From contig OY970315.1 in the NCBI GenBank assembly GCA_963716525.1, positions 4,278,001-4,342,000 of the forward strand: a stretch of 64,000 bases of DNA, in the 5' to 3' direction. Below, one piece after another: positions 43,575-53,569 of this stretch. This DNA comes from JBBREP01 sp963716525. GTDB lineage: Bacteria > Actinomycetota > Acidimicrobiia > IMCC26256 > PALSA-610. A program made the position numbers and the translations under genes. Numbering within the stretch: the stretch's first letter is position 1; each line of letters opens with the position of its first letter. The notes beneath the pieces are model-generated. The model did not search any database, was not told the DNA's origin, and saw only the letters and a program-made list of their open reading frames with translations.

Positions 43575-43584
43575 AGCGCTCCGC

Positions 43585-43614
43585 ACTCTATCGGCTCGCA
43601 CCCCCCATGTCGAA
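43585..43614 (-). promoter_or_regulatory. Promoter of the leuA leader
   Basis: Minus strand: -35 TTCGAC (43614-43609), 18-bp spacer, -10 TAGAGT (43590-43585). Transcription would begin about 43578, a few bases before the leader ATG. The palindromic repeat copy 2 ends 12 bp upstream of the -35. Confidence 0.6.
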
Positions 43615-43625
43615 GCACTCTCCAC

Positions 43626-43669
43626 CATGCGTCGTTTGGGACCGCTATTTGGTACCCAAACGACGCATG
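43626..43669. repeat. 44-bp palindromic repeat, copy 2
   Basis: Identical in all 44 positions to 22552-22595 and 62700-62743. It lies between the serA stop (43680) and the leuA promoter on the same strand, so here it may end the aminotransferase-serA transcript and insulate the leuA attenuator from read-through. Confidence 0.92.
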
Positions 43670-43679
43670 GTCGAGGGTT

Positions 43680-45279
43680 TCAGCCGAGCTCGATGGCCTT
43701 GGCGTCGATCACGCCCTCACGGGCCCGGATCGTGTCCACCACCGCGGCGGGCACCGCCTCCGACGTGGAGATCGCCATCAACGCGGCCGCGCCGGTGGGA
43801 CTTCGGCCCACACCCATGTCGTTGATGTTCACGCCCGAGCCGCCGAGGATCGAGCCGACCGCACCGATCATGCCGGGCACGTCGGCGTTGTGCACCACGA
43901 GCATGTGGCTCGACGGCGGAAGGTCGACGAAGTGGTCGTCGAGGCCCACGATGCGCGGCGCGTCGTGCTTGCCGTACAACGTGCCGGCGACGTGGGTGGC
44001 GCGCCCGGCGGTGTCACCGCGCACCGAGATCAGGTTCACGTAGTCGCGCGCCCCGGCCGTCTTCACCTCGCGCACGTCGATGCCGCGCTCCTCCGCCATC
44101 TGCGGCGCGTTCACGAACGTCACGGGCTCGTCGACCACCGGCATCAACACACCGCGCAGCACCGAGAGCGTGAGCACCCGGCAGTCGTAGTCGGCGATCG
44201 CGCCCTCGTAGGTGATCTCGAGTGTTGCGGGCGCGCCGCCGCCGAGCCCGGTGAACAGACGGCCGAGACGCTCCGCGAGCGCGAGGAATGGTCGCACGGT
44301 CTCGCTCGCCTCCGCGGCCGCGACGTTGACGGCGAACGGCACGAAGTCACCGTGCAACGCGAGCACGAGCTGCTCGGCGATCGTGATCCCGGCCTTGTCC
44401 TGCGCCTCGGCGGTGGACGCGCCGAGGTGCGGCGTGACGACGACACTCGGCAGCGAGAACAGCGGCGACTGCGTGGTGGGTTCGGATGCGAACACGTCGA
44501 GGGCGGCACCCGCGATCTGTCCTGACGAGATCGCCTCGGCGAGCGCCTGCTCGTCGACGATGCCGCCACGCGCCACGTTGATCACACGCAGGTTGGGCTT
44601 GGCGTACTGCAGCACGTCGGCGCCGATCAGGCCGATCGTCTCCGCGGTCTTGACCGTGTGGATCGTGAGGAAGTCGGATTCGGCGACAAGCGCGGCGTAC
44701 CGAGTCGACGAGGCGCACGCCGAGGCGGCGCGCACGCTCCTCGCTCACGTACGGGTCGTGCGCGATCAGGGTCATGCCGAACGCGAGCGCACGCTGGGCG
44801 ACGAGCGTGCCGACCCGGCCGAGGCCGAGCACACCGAGCGTCTTGCCGTGCAGCTCGACGCCCTCCCACTTGCTGCGGTTCCACTTGCCGCCCGTGAGGT
44901 CGTGGTGGGCCTGCGGCACGTTGCGCGCCACCGCGAGCAGCATCGCCATCGTGTGCTCGGCCGTCGAGAGGATGTTCGACGTGGGCGCGTTGATCACCAT
45001 CACGCCACGGCGGGTGGCCTCGGCAACCTCGACGTTGTCGAGCCCGATTCCGGCACGGCCCACGGCGACGAGGTCGGTTCCGGCGGCGAGCACCGCGGCG
45101 TCGACCTTCGTGGCCGAGCGGATGATCAGGGCGTGCGCGCCCTTGACCGCGTCGTGCAACCGCTCAGGCGACAGGCCGAGCTGCACGTCGACATCGAACC
45201 CGGCGTCGCGCAGCAGGTTGAGCCCACGGTCGGCGATCTGCTCGGTGACGAGGACGCGAGTGGTGCTCCCTGCGCTCAT
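43680..45279 (-). CDS. serA: D-3-phosphoglycerate dehydrogenase, long form, frameshifted
   Basis: First step of serine synthesis. NAD-binding TLGVLGLGRVGTLVAQRALA, RAGIGLDNVEVAEATRRGVM, catalytic NVARGGIVDEQALAEAISSG and TPHLGASTAEAQDKAG; then the allosteric substrate-binding domain and a C-terminal ACT domain (HNADVPGMIGAVGSILGGSG), as in the mycobacterial type. A net +1 shift near 44705 breaks the frame; repaired length is 532 aa. The ATG overlaps the preceding aminotransferase stop (ATGA). Confidence 0.94.
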
Positions 45280-46484
45280 GAGGCGGTCTCCAGAAGGTCC
45301 GCGATGCGGGTGATGCCCTCGCCGAGGTCGTCGTCGCCCAGCGCGAACGACAGCCGGCAGTAGCCGGGTGCGCCGAACGCCTCGCCCGGCACCACCGCGA
45401 CCTTGGCCACGTCGAGCAGCACGTCACAGAGCTCGAGCGTGGTGGCGGCACGGCGGCCGGCAAGCTGCTTGCCGAGCACACCGTGGAAACCCGGGAAGCA
45501 GTAGAAGGCACCTTCGGGCTCCATGCACGTGACGCCGGAGATCTTCGACAGCAGCGCGTGCATCGTGTGGCCTCGCCGCTCGAACGCGGCGCGGATCTCC
45601 TCAACCGCGGCGAGATCGCCGGACACCGCGGCGTGCGCCGCCATCTGCGAGACGTTGCCCACGTTGCTCGTGGAGTGCGACTGCAGGTTCGTGGCGGCCT
45701 TGATGACGTCGTCGGGGCCGATCATCCAACCGACGCGCCAGCCCGTCATCGCATATGTCTTGGCGACACCGTTCAGGATGACGCACTGCTGCGCGAGGTC
45801 GGGGACGACCGCGGCCATCGACGCGAACCGATGGCCGCCGAACGTGAGGTGCTCGTAGATCTCGTCGGTGACGACCCATATCCCTTTGGCGAGCGCCCAT
45901 CGCCCGATCGCCTCGACCTCTTCGGGCGGGTAGACCGCGCCCGTGGGGTTCGACGGCGAGACGAACAGCAGCACCTTCGTGCGGCCCGTGGCCGCCGCGT
46001 CGAGCTGGTCGACGGTGACCCGGAAACCGCTCGCCTCGTCGGTGGGCACGACGACCGCCCGGCCGCCCGCGAGGCTGATCGCCTCGGGATAGGTCGTCCA
46101 GTAGGGAGCGGGCAGCAGCACCTCGTCGCCGGGGTCGAGCAGCGTCTGGAACGTGTTGTACACGGCGTGCTTGCCGCCGTTGGTGACGAGCACGCGGGTC
46201 GCCGGCACGTCGACGCCGCTGTCGCGCTTCGTCTTCGCCGCGATCGCCTCGCGCAGCGCAGGCAGCCCCGCCGTAGGCGAGTAGCGGTGCATCTGAGGGC
46301 GCCGGCACGCCTCCACGGCCGCCTCGACGATGTGCGCCGGCGTCGGGAAGTCAGGCTCGCCGGCACCGAAGCCGATCACCGGCTCACCGGCCGCCTGCAG
46401 GGCCTTGGCCTTGGCGTCGACGGCGAGCGTGGCCGACTCGGTGATCGCGGCGATCCGCGACGAGATGCGCTGCACGACCACCAT
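45276..46484 (-). CDS. Class I pyridoxal-phosphate aminotransferase (aspartate-type)
   Basis: PLP fold type I transaminase of 402 aa. VIGFGAGEPDFPTPAHIVEA, RYSPTAGLPALREAIAAKTK, SPSNPTGAVYPPEEVE, the PLP-Lys loop NGVAKTYAMTGWRVGWMIGP and LSFALGDDDLGEGITRIADL match aspartate/prephenate-type aminotransferases. It is translationally coupled to serA, which could use it in amino-acid supply, but phosphoserine transaminase proper (SerC) is a different fold class. ATG at 46484. Confidence 0.9.
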   Translation of the reverse strand: MVVVQRISSRIAAITESATLAVDAKAKALQAAGEPVIGFGAGEPDFPTPAHIVEAAVEACRRPQMHRYSPTAGLPALREAIAAKTKRDSGVDVPATRVLVTNGGKHAVYNTFQTLLDPGDEVLLPAPYWTTYPEAISLAGGRAVVVPTDEASGFRVTVDQLDAAATGRTKVLLFVSPSNPTGAVYPPEEVEAIGRWALAKGIWVVTDEIYEHLTFGGHRFASMAAVVPDLAQQCVILNGVAKTYAMTGWRVGWMIGPDDVIKAATNLQSHSTSNVGNVSQMAAHAAVSGDLAAVEEIRAAFERRGHTMHALLSKISGVTCMEPEGAFYCFPGFHGVLGKQLAGRRAATTLELCDVLLDVAKVAVVPGEAFGAPGYCRLSFALGDDDLGEGITRIADLLETAS

Positions 46485-46584
46485 GCTCGCGCTCGACGGG
46501 CGCCGCCGGCCCATCGATTGGCCGGTCGCGACCCGCAGGCGTGATGGCCGATGCGCGCCGCCACCGTCACCTACGCTCGACCGG

Positions 46585-48022
46585 ATGCGGCGGGCCGGCT
46601 GCGATCGCCTTCGAGGAGCGCTTGTCGTCGCGCTCGCCACCATCCTGCCGTGGCTCGCCGCGGCGGGTGCGGGCGCCGCCACCACCACGACGGTGCGCTC
46701 CCCCACAACCACCGCGGCGTCGACGACCACCAGCGGCGGCAGCACCACCACCTCCTCGTCGGCTCCCGCGGCACCGTCGCTGCCCACCACGCCGGCCCCC
46801 GTCGCCTGGGTGGTCGTCGACGCCGACAGCGGCCATGTGCTCGACGGCACCAAGATCCACACGCCCGAGCACACTGCATCGATCGTGAAGATCACAACCG
46901 CCCTCGCCGCGCTCGAGCGGCTGCCACCCACGGCGCGCGTGACGGTGTCGCAGAACGCGGTCGACCACGGCCTCTCGAACGAGAACGTGTCGGGCATGAA
47001 GGTCGGCCAGACCTGGAGCGTGGCCGACGTGGTCAAGCTCATGATGATCATCTCCGCGAACGACGCGGCCTACGCGATCGCCGAATCCACGTCGGGCAGC
47101 CTCGCCCAGTTCGGTATCGACGCCACGGCCACGGCCCATGCGCTCGGCATGCGCGACAGCACGTTCAACGATCCGGCCGGCCTCGACGACAACACCTCGT
47201 TCCACGGCGGCCCCACGATGAGCCCGTTCGACGTGGCAATCTCAGTGCGCGACGCGCTGCACGTGCCGGCGATCGCGGGCCCCGCGTCGACGGTCAACTA
47301 CGACTACACCGATCCGTCGGGCGTCCAGCACCACGTCACGAACCACAACCTGATGCTCCCCGGTCTGCGATACGCCTACGGCGACATGACCGGCTTCAAG
47401 ACCGGTTCCACGCGCCTCGCGGGCAACACGTTCGCAGCATCGGCCACGCGCAACGGGCGCACGTTGATCGCGGTGCTGATGAACTGCTACGACCGTTACA
47501 ACTGGGCGAAGGCGCTGCTCGATCGCGCGTTCCTCACGCCGGCCGGCGCCAAGGGCACGGGCGAGACGTTGCCCGCCGTACAGGACCTCACCTACTCGCA
47601 CCGCGCCACCGTGCAGGCGGCCGCGGTCAAGTTCCTCACCGGCACGAAGGGCCTCGGCACGGGCACCAACGTGCCGCTGGCGACGGCGACGTCGTACCGG
47701 CCGGTCACCACAACCGTCGCCCCGCGCCGCGCCGTTGCCGCGGCAGCCACCCAGTCGAGCGCCGGCAGCCACGGCGGCGCTGGCGGCGGCGTGTCGGGCG
47801 TCGACATCGTGCTGATCGTGGTGCTCGCGCTCGCGCGTCATCGTGGTGCTGCTCCGCCGCCGCGCCGTCCGCCGGCAACGGGCACGGCGCGAGACGCGGC
47901 GCCGCACGCAGGCGGCGCTCCGGCGCGGGTCGCTGCCGGTCGTCGACGGGCGGTACCGCCCGGGCATGCGCACGGGCAAGCCGCCGCAGTCGAACGTTCG
48001 CGTCCATCGCGGCCGCGACTGA
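46585..48022 (+). CDS. D-alanyl-D-alanine carboxypeptidase (penicillin-binding protein), frameshifted near C-terminus
   Basis: Exported class of low-molecular-weight penicillin-binding protein trimming cell-wall peptides. Signal peptide in residues 1-30 (ALVVALATILPWLAAAGAGA), Thr/Ser/Pro-rich linker, catalytic Ser99-I-V-Lys102 (SxxK) in HTASIVKITTALAALE, SAND (SxN) and FKTGST (KTG). After about residue 415 a membrane helix (VDIVLIVVLALA) is followed, one frame over, by a basic tail (RVIVVLLRRRAVRRQRARRE) and stop at 48022. A net +1 shift near 47835 accounts for it. Confidence 0.88.
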
Positions 48023-48130
48023 TCGAGCGGTCACGCTTGTGGGACGGACGGCCCAGAGCTGCGGCCACCGTCACACGACGATCCCGGTTGCTCGCCTACG
48101 CCCCCGTGCGTGGTTGCCGATAGGGCTCAT

Positions 48131-48454
48131 GTGAGTGCGGAGATCGCCCACCCATCGTGGCGTGTGTTCGGCGATCTCGCCGTGGATGTCGACGCCCGCG
48201 AGGTCGAGGTGGGCGGCACGCCGGTGACGCTCACCAAGCTGGAGTTCGACGTGCTGACCGCGCTCTGCGCGTCGCTGCGCGTCGTGCTGTCACGCGAGGA
48301 GCTGATCGCCCGCGTGTGGGGTCCGGACTGGTTCGGCGACGAGCACGTGATCGACGTGCACCTCTCGAACCTCCGGCGCAAGCTCGGCGACGACCCCAAG
48401 AATCCCAGGTTCGTGCGAACCGTGCGTGGGGTGGGCTTCAAGCTCGCAGCGTGA
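48131..48454 (+). CDS. Stand-alone winged-helix (OmpR/PhoB C-terminal) regulator
   Basis: A 107-aa protein that is only an OmpR-type DNA-binding domain: LAVDVDAREVEVGGTPVTLT, KLEFDVLTALCASLRVVLSR, VWGPDWFGDEHVIDVHLSNL and FVRTVRGVGFKLAA. There is no receiver domain, so it is not a classical response regulator. GTG 48131 is used; a GTG at 48110 in frame is the alternative. It ends directly against the helicase stop on the other strand. Confidence 0.8.
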   Translation: MSAEIAHPSWRVFGDLAVDVDAREVEVGGTPVTLTKLEFDVLTALCASLRVVLSREELIARVWGPDWFGDEHVIDVHLSNLRRKLGDDPKNPRFVRTVRGVGFKLAA

Positions 48455-49661
48455 CTACTCCGGATGCCAGCCGGCGAGGTTCGCGAGGTTGGGGTTGTTC
48501 GAGAACACCTCGGGGAAGTTGCTCGTAAGGTTGAGGCGGCGCATCACGAAGCGGGCCGCATTCTCCTCGTTCCACAACGCGAGCGTCACGGCTACACCGC
48601 TCGCGCCGGCGTGTGCGGTGCGCCCGGAGCGGTGGAGGTACTGCTTGTGGTCGTCGGCCGGGTCGTAGTGCACGACGACGTCGACTGCGTCGATGTGCAG
48701 GCCGCGTGCGGCGACATCGGTGGCCACCAGCGCGGTCGCCTTCCCGGACCCGAAGTCGGCCAGCGCCTTCTCGCGGTTGCCCTGACGGAGATCACCGTGG
48801 ATCGCGACCGCGAGCACGCCCTCGCGCCGCAACGCCGCGCTCGACGTTGTCGGCGGTGCGTTTCGTGCGGCAGAACAGCAGTGTGCGGCTCGCGCCGCGG
48901 ACGATCGCGGCGGCGACCTTCACCTTGTCCATCTCGTGGACCCGCAGGAAGAGGTGCTCCATCTCCTCGACGGTGGGGTCCTTCGCTGCGACCTCGTGGT
49001 GGATCGGGTCGTGCATGTAGCGCCGCACGATCGCGCCGACACCGCCGTCGAGCGTGGCCGAGAACAGCATCATCTGCGGCTCGCCCGGGATGTTGTAGAG
49101 GATCTTCTGCACCTGGGGAAGGAAGCCCATGTCGGCCATGCGGTCGGCCTCGTCGAGCACCAAGATCTCGATCTTGTCGAGCACCAACTCGCCGCGCTCG
49201 ATGAGGTCGATGAGCCGGCCCGGTGTGCCGACCACGAGATCGACCCCGTTGCGCAGCGCCGCGATCTGGCGGTCCATCGAGGCGCCGCCGTACACCGCGT
49301 CGACGAGACGGTCGCAGGACCGGGCGAGCGGGTCGAGCACGTCGGTGACCTGGCTCGCGAGCTCACGGGTGGGCACGAGCACCAGCCCGGTGGGCGAACC
49401 GGGGCCGGCATCCCCGATCCGTTCGAGCATCGGGATGCCGAACGCGAGGGTCTTGCCCGAGCCGGTCTTGGCCTTGCCCAGCACGTCGCGGCCCGCCAGC
49501 GCGTCGGGGATCGCGAGTTCCTGGATCGCGAACGGGCTGGTGATCCCGCTCTCGGCCAGTGCGGCGGCGAGCCGTGGCGACACGCCTAGAGCCGCAAAAG
49601 TCGGCGCGACGGCCGCTTCGGTTCCAGTTGCAGGTTCTGAGATCGTGTCGAGGTCGTCCAT
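48455..49661 (-). CDS. DEAD-box RNA helicase, frameshifted
   Basis: ATP-dependent RNA helicase of the DeaD/RhlE group, 401 aa after repair. Q motif SGITSPFAIQELAIPDALAG, motif I AKTGSGKT, PTRELA, LVLDEADRMADMGFLPQV (DEAD), FSATL, then HGDLRQGNREKALADF, VATDVAARGLHIDAVD and HRSGRTAHAG. The frame changes near 48832, just after GTCGAGCGCG; dropping a G restores VERALRREGVLAVAIHGDL. It probably remodels structured RNA such as rRNA or mRNA. Confidence 0.92.
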
Positions 49662-49724
49662 GGGGGCCGAAGCTGAGAAGAATCCTACCCGACCGGCCCT
49701 GCGCGACCCGCAATCCGCGCTTTC

Positions 49725-50413
49725 ATGGGTGCTGTGAAGGTGCTGGTCGTCGAGGACGAAGTCGCGGCTCGCCGACGCGATCCGCCGCGGGCTCGTCGCC
49801 GAGGGCTTCGAGGTCGATCTCGTGCACAACGGCCGTGAGGGCCTCGAGCTGGGGCTCGAGCGCCGTCACGACGCCATCGTGCTCGACATCCTGCTACCCG
49901 GCATGAACGGCTACAAGGTCTGCGAGAACCTGCGGGCCGCCGAGGTCTGGACGCCCATCCTGATGCTCACGGCCAAGGACGGCGAGTACGACGAGGCGGA
50001 GGCGCTCGACACGGGCGCCGACGATTTCCTGTCCAAGCCGTTCTCGTTCGTCGTGCTCGTCGCCGCGGTTGCGGGCCCTCGGCCGGCGCACCCAGGTACG
50101 GGCCCAGACCCTGAGCGTCGGGTCGCTGTCGCTCGATCCGGCCACGATGTCGTGCGTACGCGACGGCGTGGAGATCGCGCTCACGCCACGGGAGTGCTCG
50201 CTGCTCGAGGCACTGCTCAAGCGCGACGGTGCCGTCGCGCCGAAGCAGGAGCTGCTCAGCGAGGTGTGGGGTGAGGCCTTCCAGGGCGATCCCAACATCG
50301 TCGAGGTGTACGTGGGCTACTTGCGCAAGAAGATCGACGCGGACCACGATCACAAGATCATCCAGACGGTTCGCGGCATCGGTTACCGGCTCGTCGCCGA
50401 GCCACCGGGTTAG
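49725..50413 (+). CDS. OmpR-family response regulator, two frameshifts
   Basis: Response regulator paired with the kinase downstream. Receiver: KVLVVEDE (acidic pocket), DAIVLDILLPGMNGYKVC with the phospho-Asp, LMLTAKD, DDFLSKPFSF (Lys). Winged helix: VGSLSLDPATMSCVRDGVEI, LTPRECSLLEALLKRDGAVA, NIVEVYVGYLRKKIDADHDH, VRGIGYRL. Single-base insertions near 49765 (GTCGCGG) and 50065 (GCCGCGG) split it; repaired length is 228 aa. It resembles MprA/TcrA-type regulators. ATG 49725 or GTG 49734. Confidence 0.9.
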
Positions 50414-50424
50414 GTCCGCGCGCC

Positions 50425-51777
50425 GTGGCAACCGGTGTCATGCGGCATCTGCGGTCGGTCCGCGCCAGGATCACGATCGCCGCCACGGTCGTGTTCGCGG
50501 TGGCGTTCGTGGCCGCGGCATGGGGACTCGTGCGCACGGTGGATCGGCGCGTGCACTCGAGCGCGCGCGATGCCGCCGCGGCCGAGGTGCACGACCTCGG
50601 GGATCAGATCTCGACGGGCCGGCAGCTCAGCCAGCTCACGCCGCAGTCGCATGCCGTCTACTTCCAGATCGTCGACAGGCAGACCCATACCGCCGTGGGA
50701 GGGAACCTACCGACCGGCACCGCACTGCTCCGCTTCGACGACCATGGTGTTCCCCATGCGGTGAAGCCGCACGGGGTGAAGGGCGAGATGGTCTTCTCGT
50801 CGCCGACGCTGGTGAGCTATGGACAGCGGTTCGGCCCGCGGTTTCCCGGTTGGCTCGTCGTCGCCGCGTCCCTCGAAGGCGCCGACAAGAGCGTGACGAC
50901 GCTGCGGCACGCGCTCTGGCTCGCCACACCCCTGCTGGTGCTGCTCGTCGCGCTGATGACGTGGCTCTTCGTCGACCGAGCGCTGCGCCCCGTCGAGGCG
51001 ATCCGCGAGGAGGTCGAGGAGATCCGCGCGTCCACGATGGACCGGCGCGTGCCGGTGCCCGACACCGACGACGAGGTCCAGAGGCTCGCGGCCACGATGA
51101 ACGAGATGCTCGACCGGCTCGAGGCCTCGCAGCTGCGTCAGCGCGAGTTCGTGAGCGACGCGTCGCACGAGCTGCGCTCGCCGATCGCGTCGATGCGCGC
51201 CGAGCTCGAGGTGGCCGTCGCCCACCCCGACTCGGCCGATTGGCCTGCGGTCGCGCAGCGCGTGCTCGGCGAACGCGACCGGCTCGAGCGCCTCGTCGAC
51301 GACCTGCTGCAGCTCGCGCGGCTCGAGGAACCCGGTGCCGTGCACCACGAGGACGTCGACCTCGACGACCTCGTGCTCACCGAGGCCGCGCACACCCGCC
51401 GCGTGCCCATCACCACCGCCGGCGTGTCCGCGGGCCGGATCGTCGGCGATCGCCGGTCGCTCGAGCAAGTGGTGCGGAACCTGCTCGACAACGCGGCACG
51501 CCACGCCACGAGCGCGGTCGACACGTCCGTGGCGCGGGTGAACGGTCAGGTGATCTTGCGCGTCGACGACGACGGATCCGGGGTCGCGCCCGAGGAACGC
51601 GAGCACATCTTCCAGCGGTTCGCGCGCGCCGACGACGGGCGCGGGCGCGAGCACGGCGGTGCGGGCATCGGCCTCGCGCTCGTGCAGCGCGTGGTGGCCA
51701 CGCACGGCGGCAGCGTCGTGTGCACCGACTCGCCGAGCGGGGGCGCCCGCTTCGAAGTGGTGCTCCCCGCGAGCTGA
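50425..51777 (+). CDS. Sensor histidine kinase
   Basis: Membrane sensor kinase of 450 aa. Membrane helices at about 14-37 and 162-184 flank a roughly 120-residue extracytoplasmic sensor; HAMP domain (about 185-237); H box SDASHELRSP with His248; N box VVRNLLDNAARHA; G1 DDDGSGVAPEE; G2 GGAGIGLALV. It starts 11 bp after the response-regulator stop, so they form one operon. The stimulus is unknown. GTG 50425 or ATG 50440 may be the start. Confidence 0.94.
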   Translation: MATGVMRHLRSVRARITIAATVVFAVAFVAAAWGLVRTVDRRVHSSARDAAAAEVHDLGDQISTGRQLSQLTPQSHAVYFQIVDRQTHTAVGGNLPTGTALLRFDDHGVPHAVKPHGVKGEMVFSSPTLVSYGQRFGPRFPGWLVVAASLEGADKSVTTLRHALWLATPLLVLLVALMTWLFVDRALRPVEAIREEVEEIRASTMDRRVPVPDTDDEVQRLAATMNEMLDRLEASQLRQREFVSDASHELRSPIASMRAELEVAVAHPDSADWPAVAQRVLGERDRLERLVDDLLQLARLEEPGAVHHEDVDLDDLVLTEAAHTRRVPITTAGVSAGRIVGDRRSLEQVVRNLLDNAARHATSAVDTSVARVNGQVILRVDDDGSGVAPEEREHIFQRFARADDGRGREHGGAGIGLALVQRVVATHGGSVVCTDSPSGGARFEVVLPAS

Positions 51778-51804
51778 GCCACGCGGCAGCGTCCCTCGCG
51801 TGGC
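51778..51804. terminator. Hairpin after the two-component operon
   Basis: Arms GCCACGCG and CGCGTGGC (8 bp perfect) around an 11-base loop, starting right after the kinase stop, before the convergent methyltransferase gene. No clear T tract. Confidence 0.55.
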
Positions 51805-51875
51805 GACCTTCGGCACCGCCGGCAGTCGGGAGGATCAGCCCGTAACCGTGACCATGCCTCCCCGTGCGTTGGGAC

Positions 51876-52656
51876 TCAACGGCACACGAACGCGCCGGTC
51901 TCGCCCCGCACCGTGAACGACCCTTCGGCGTCGATCACGCGCTGTACCGCCCCGCGGACGTCGGCGACGATCGCCGGCCACGGTCGATCGACCTCGTGCT
52001 CGTAGTGATCGGCGACGCTCGCGACGTAGTCGGCCGCGATCGCCGCGTCGCGGCACGATGACCGGCGCGGCACCTTCCATCGGTACACAGGTGACGGTGG
52101 TGAACGCCACCGAGAGCTGCGCGCCGCCGTTCTCGAGGGAGAACACGTGCGTCGACGGGTTGCGCATCTCCCAACCGGGATTCGTGACGTGCACGGCCTG
52201 TTCCACGAGCGCACGGAGCGATCCCATGTGGCCGGCACCATTCGTGATTGCCACGCACACGCCGCCGGGACGCAGCACGCGGCGAAGCTCGCGCGCGGCG
52301 GCACCACGGTCGGTCACGTGGTACAGCATGTGCGGCGCGAGCACGATGCCGCACGCGGCGTCGCGGATCGCCAGCGCGGTCACGTCGCCGTTGCACAGCA
52401 GCGGGTGCGGCTGCGCGGCGCGCAGCATCCCGAACGAGAGGTCGCACCCGAGCGCGGTCACGCCGCGTGCGGCGAGCGCACGAAGGTAGAAGCCGTTGCC
52501 GCAACCGACGTCGAGCACTGTGTCGCTCGGCCGGGCCCCGGCGAGGTCCAGCACCCATCCGGTGATGTCGAAGCGGGGCTGCTGCTGCGACCACAGGCGC
52601 TGGCGGGCCGCGAGGTTGCGGTCGTCGGCATACTGGCCGGGGGGATCGAGGGTCAT
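51876..52656 (-). CDS. Class I SAM-dependent methyltransferase, frameshifted
   Basis: Methyltransferase of about 259 aa after repair. Motif I VLDVGCGNGFYLRALAARGV, LGCDLSFGMLRAAQPHPLLC, IVLAPHMLYHVTDRGAAARE, LRRVLRPGGVCVAITNG place it in the UbiE/type-11 family. The last 65 residues (DAAIAADYVASVADHYEHEV ... GSFTVRGETGAFVCR) follow a net +1 shift near 52055. ATG 52656. The substrate is unknown. Confidence 0.84.
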
Positions 52657-52730
52657 GCCGTCATGGTGCGCGCGGCGGTGGCCGCCGCGCACGGACCGTC
52701 CGAGGATCGGCACGCCGGGGCGCCAGACTG

Positions 52731-53546
52731 GTGGCGATGACCGCGCTCGTCACGCTGGCCACCGTGTTCCACCGGTTCGACGCCACCGGGGACCACATCG
52801 GCGTGCCCACGTACGGGCTCGCGTTCCTCGCGGGCATCGCGTCGTTCCTCTCGCCGTGCGTGCTGCCGCTGGTTCCCGGCTACGTGTCGATGGTGACCGG
52901 GCTCGACCTCACCACGCTCGAGGGCGGCGCAGCGGGCTACCGGCGGCGCATCGTGGCGACGACCGGACTGTTCGTGGCCGGCTTCGCCGTCGTCTACGTG
53001 CCGTTCGGGATGGCCGCGGCGGTGTTCGGTGGGTTCCTGCACCGCCACCAGCACCAGTTCACCCGCGCATCCGGCGTGCTCGTGATCGCGTTTGCCGTGT
53101 TCCTGGCCGGGTCGGTCGTGGTGCGCGCACCGTGGCTCTACCAGGAGAAGCGCTTCCAGCCGCACCTCGGCGGGCTCGGGGTGCTCGCACCGTTCGTGCT
53201 CGGCGCGGCGTTCGCGTTCGGCTGGACGCCCTGCTCGGGACCCGTGCTCGGCTCGATCCTCACGATCGCGGCCCAACACAACCGCGCGTGGACCGGCGGA
53301 TCGTTGCTCTTCGCCTACACGCTCGGGCTCGGCCTGCCGTTCCTGGCGTGCGGGCTCGGCCTCGGCAGCCTCTCGGGAGTGATGCGGCGCGTGAAACCGC
53401 ACCTCGGCGCGCTCACGGTCGTGTCGTCGGTGGTGATGGCCATCTTCGGCGTGCTGCTCGTCACCGATCAGCTCGCCACGCTGAACAGCCACCTGTCGAG
53501 CCTCCTCGACCACATCGGCCTCGGGTGGCTCGGGAACTGGAGCTGA
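52731..53546 (+). CDS. ccdA: Cytochrome c biogenesis / thiol-disulfide transporter CcdA
   Basis: Six-helix membrane protein carrying reducing equivalents from the cytoplasm to exported thioredoxin-like proteins, used in cytochrome c maturation. The paired Cys lie in SFLSPCVLPLVPGYVSMVTG and FAFGWTPCSGPVLGSILTIA, the two symmetric redox motifs of the DsbD/CcdA family; the helices alternate as expected over 271 aa. No ResA/ResB partner is adjacent. GTG 52731 or ATG 52737 may be the start. Confidence 0.9.
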   Translation: MAMTALVTLATVFHRFDATGDHIGVPTYGLAFLAGIASFLSPCVLPLVPGYVSMVTGLDLTTLEGGAAGYRRRIVATTGLFVAGFAVVYVPFGMAAAVFGGFLHRHQHQFTRASGVLVIAFAVFLAGSVVVRAPWLYQEKRFQPHLGGLGVLAPFVLGAAFAFGWTPCSGPVLGSILTIAAQHNRAWTGGSLLFAYTLGLGLPFLACGLGLGSLSGVMRRVKPHLGALTVVSSVVMAIFGVLLVTDQLATLNSHLSSLLDHIGLGWLGNWS

Positions 53547-53569
53547 GAGAACGTGCCAGACTCAGCCCC

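Noticed and set aside
42192..44525. Long plus-strand open frame antisense to leuA and serA
   Set aside because: High-GC shadow frame with no recognisable domain, opposite to two well-supported genes.
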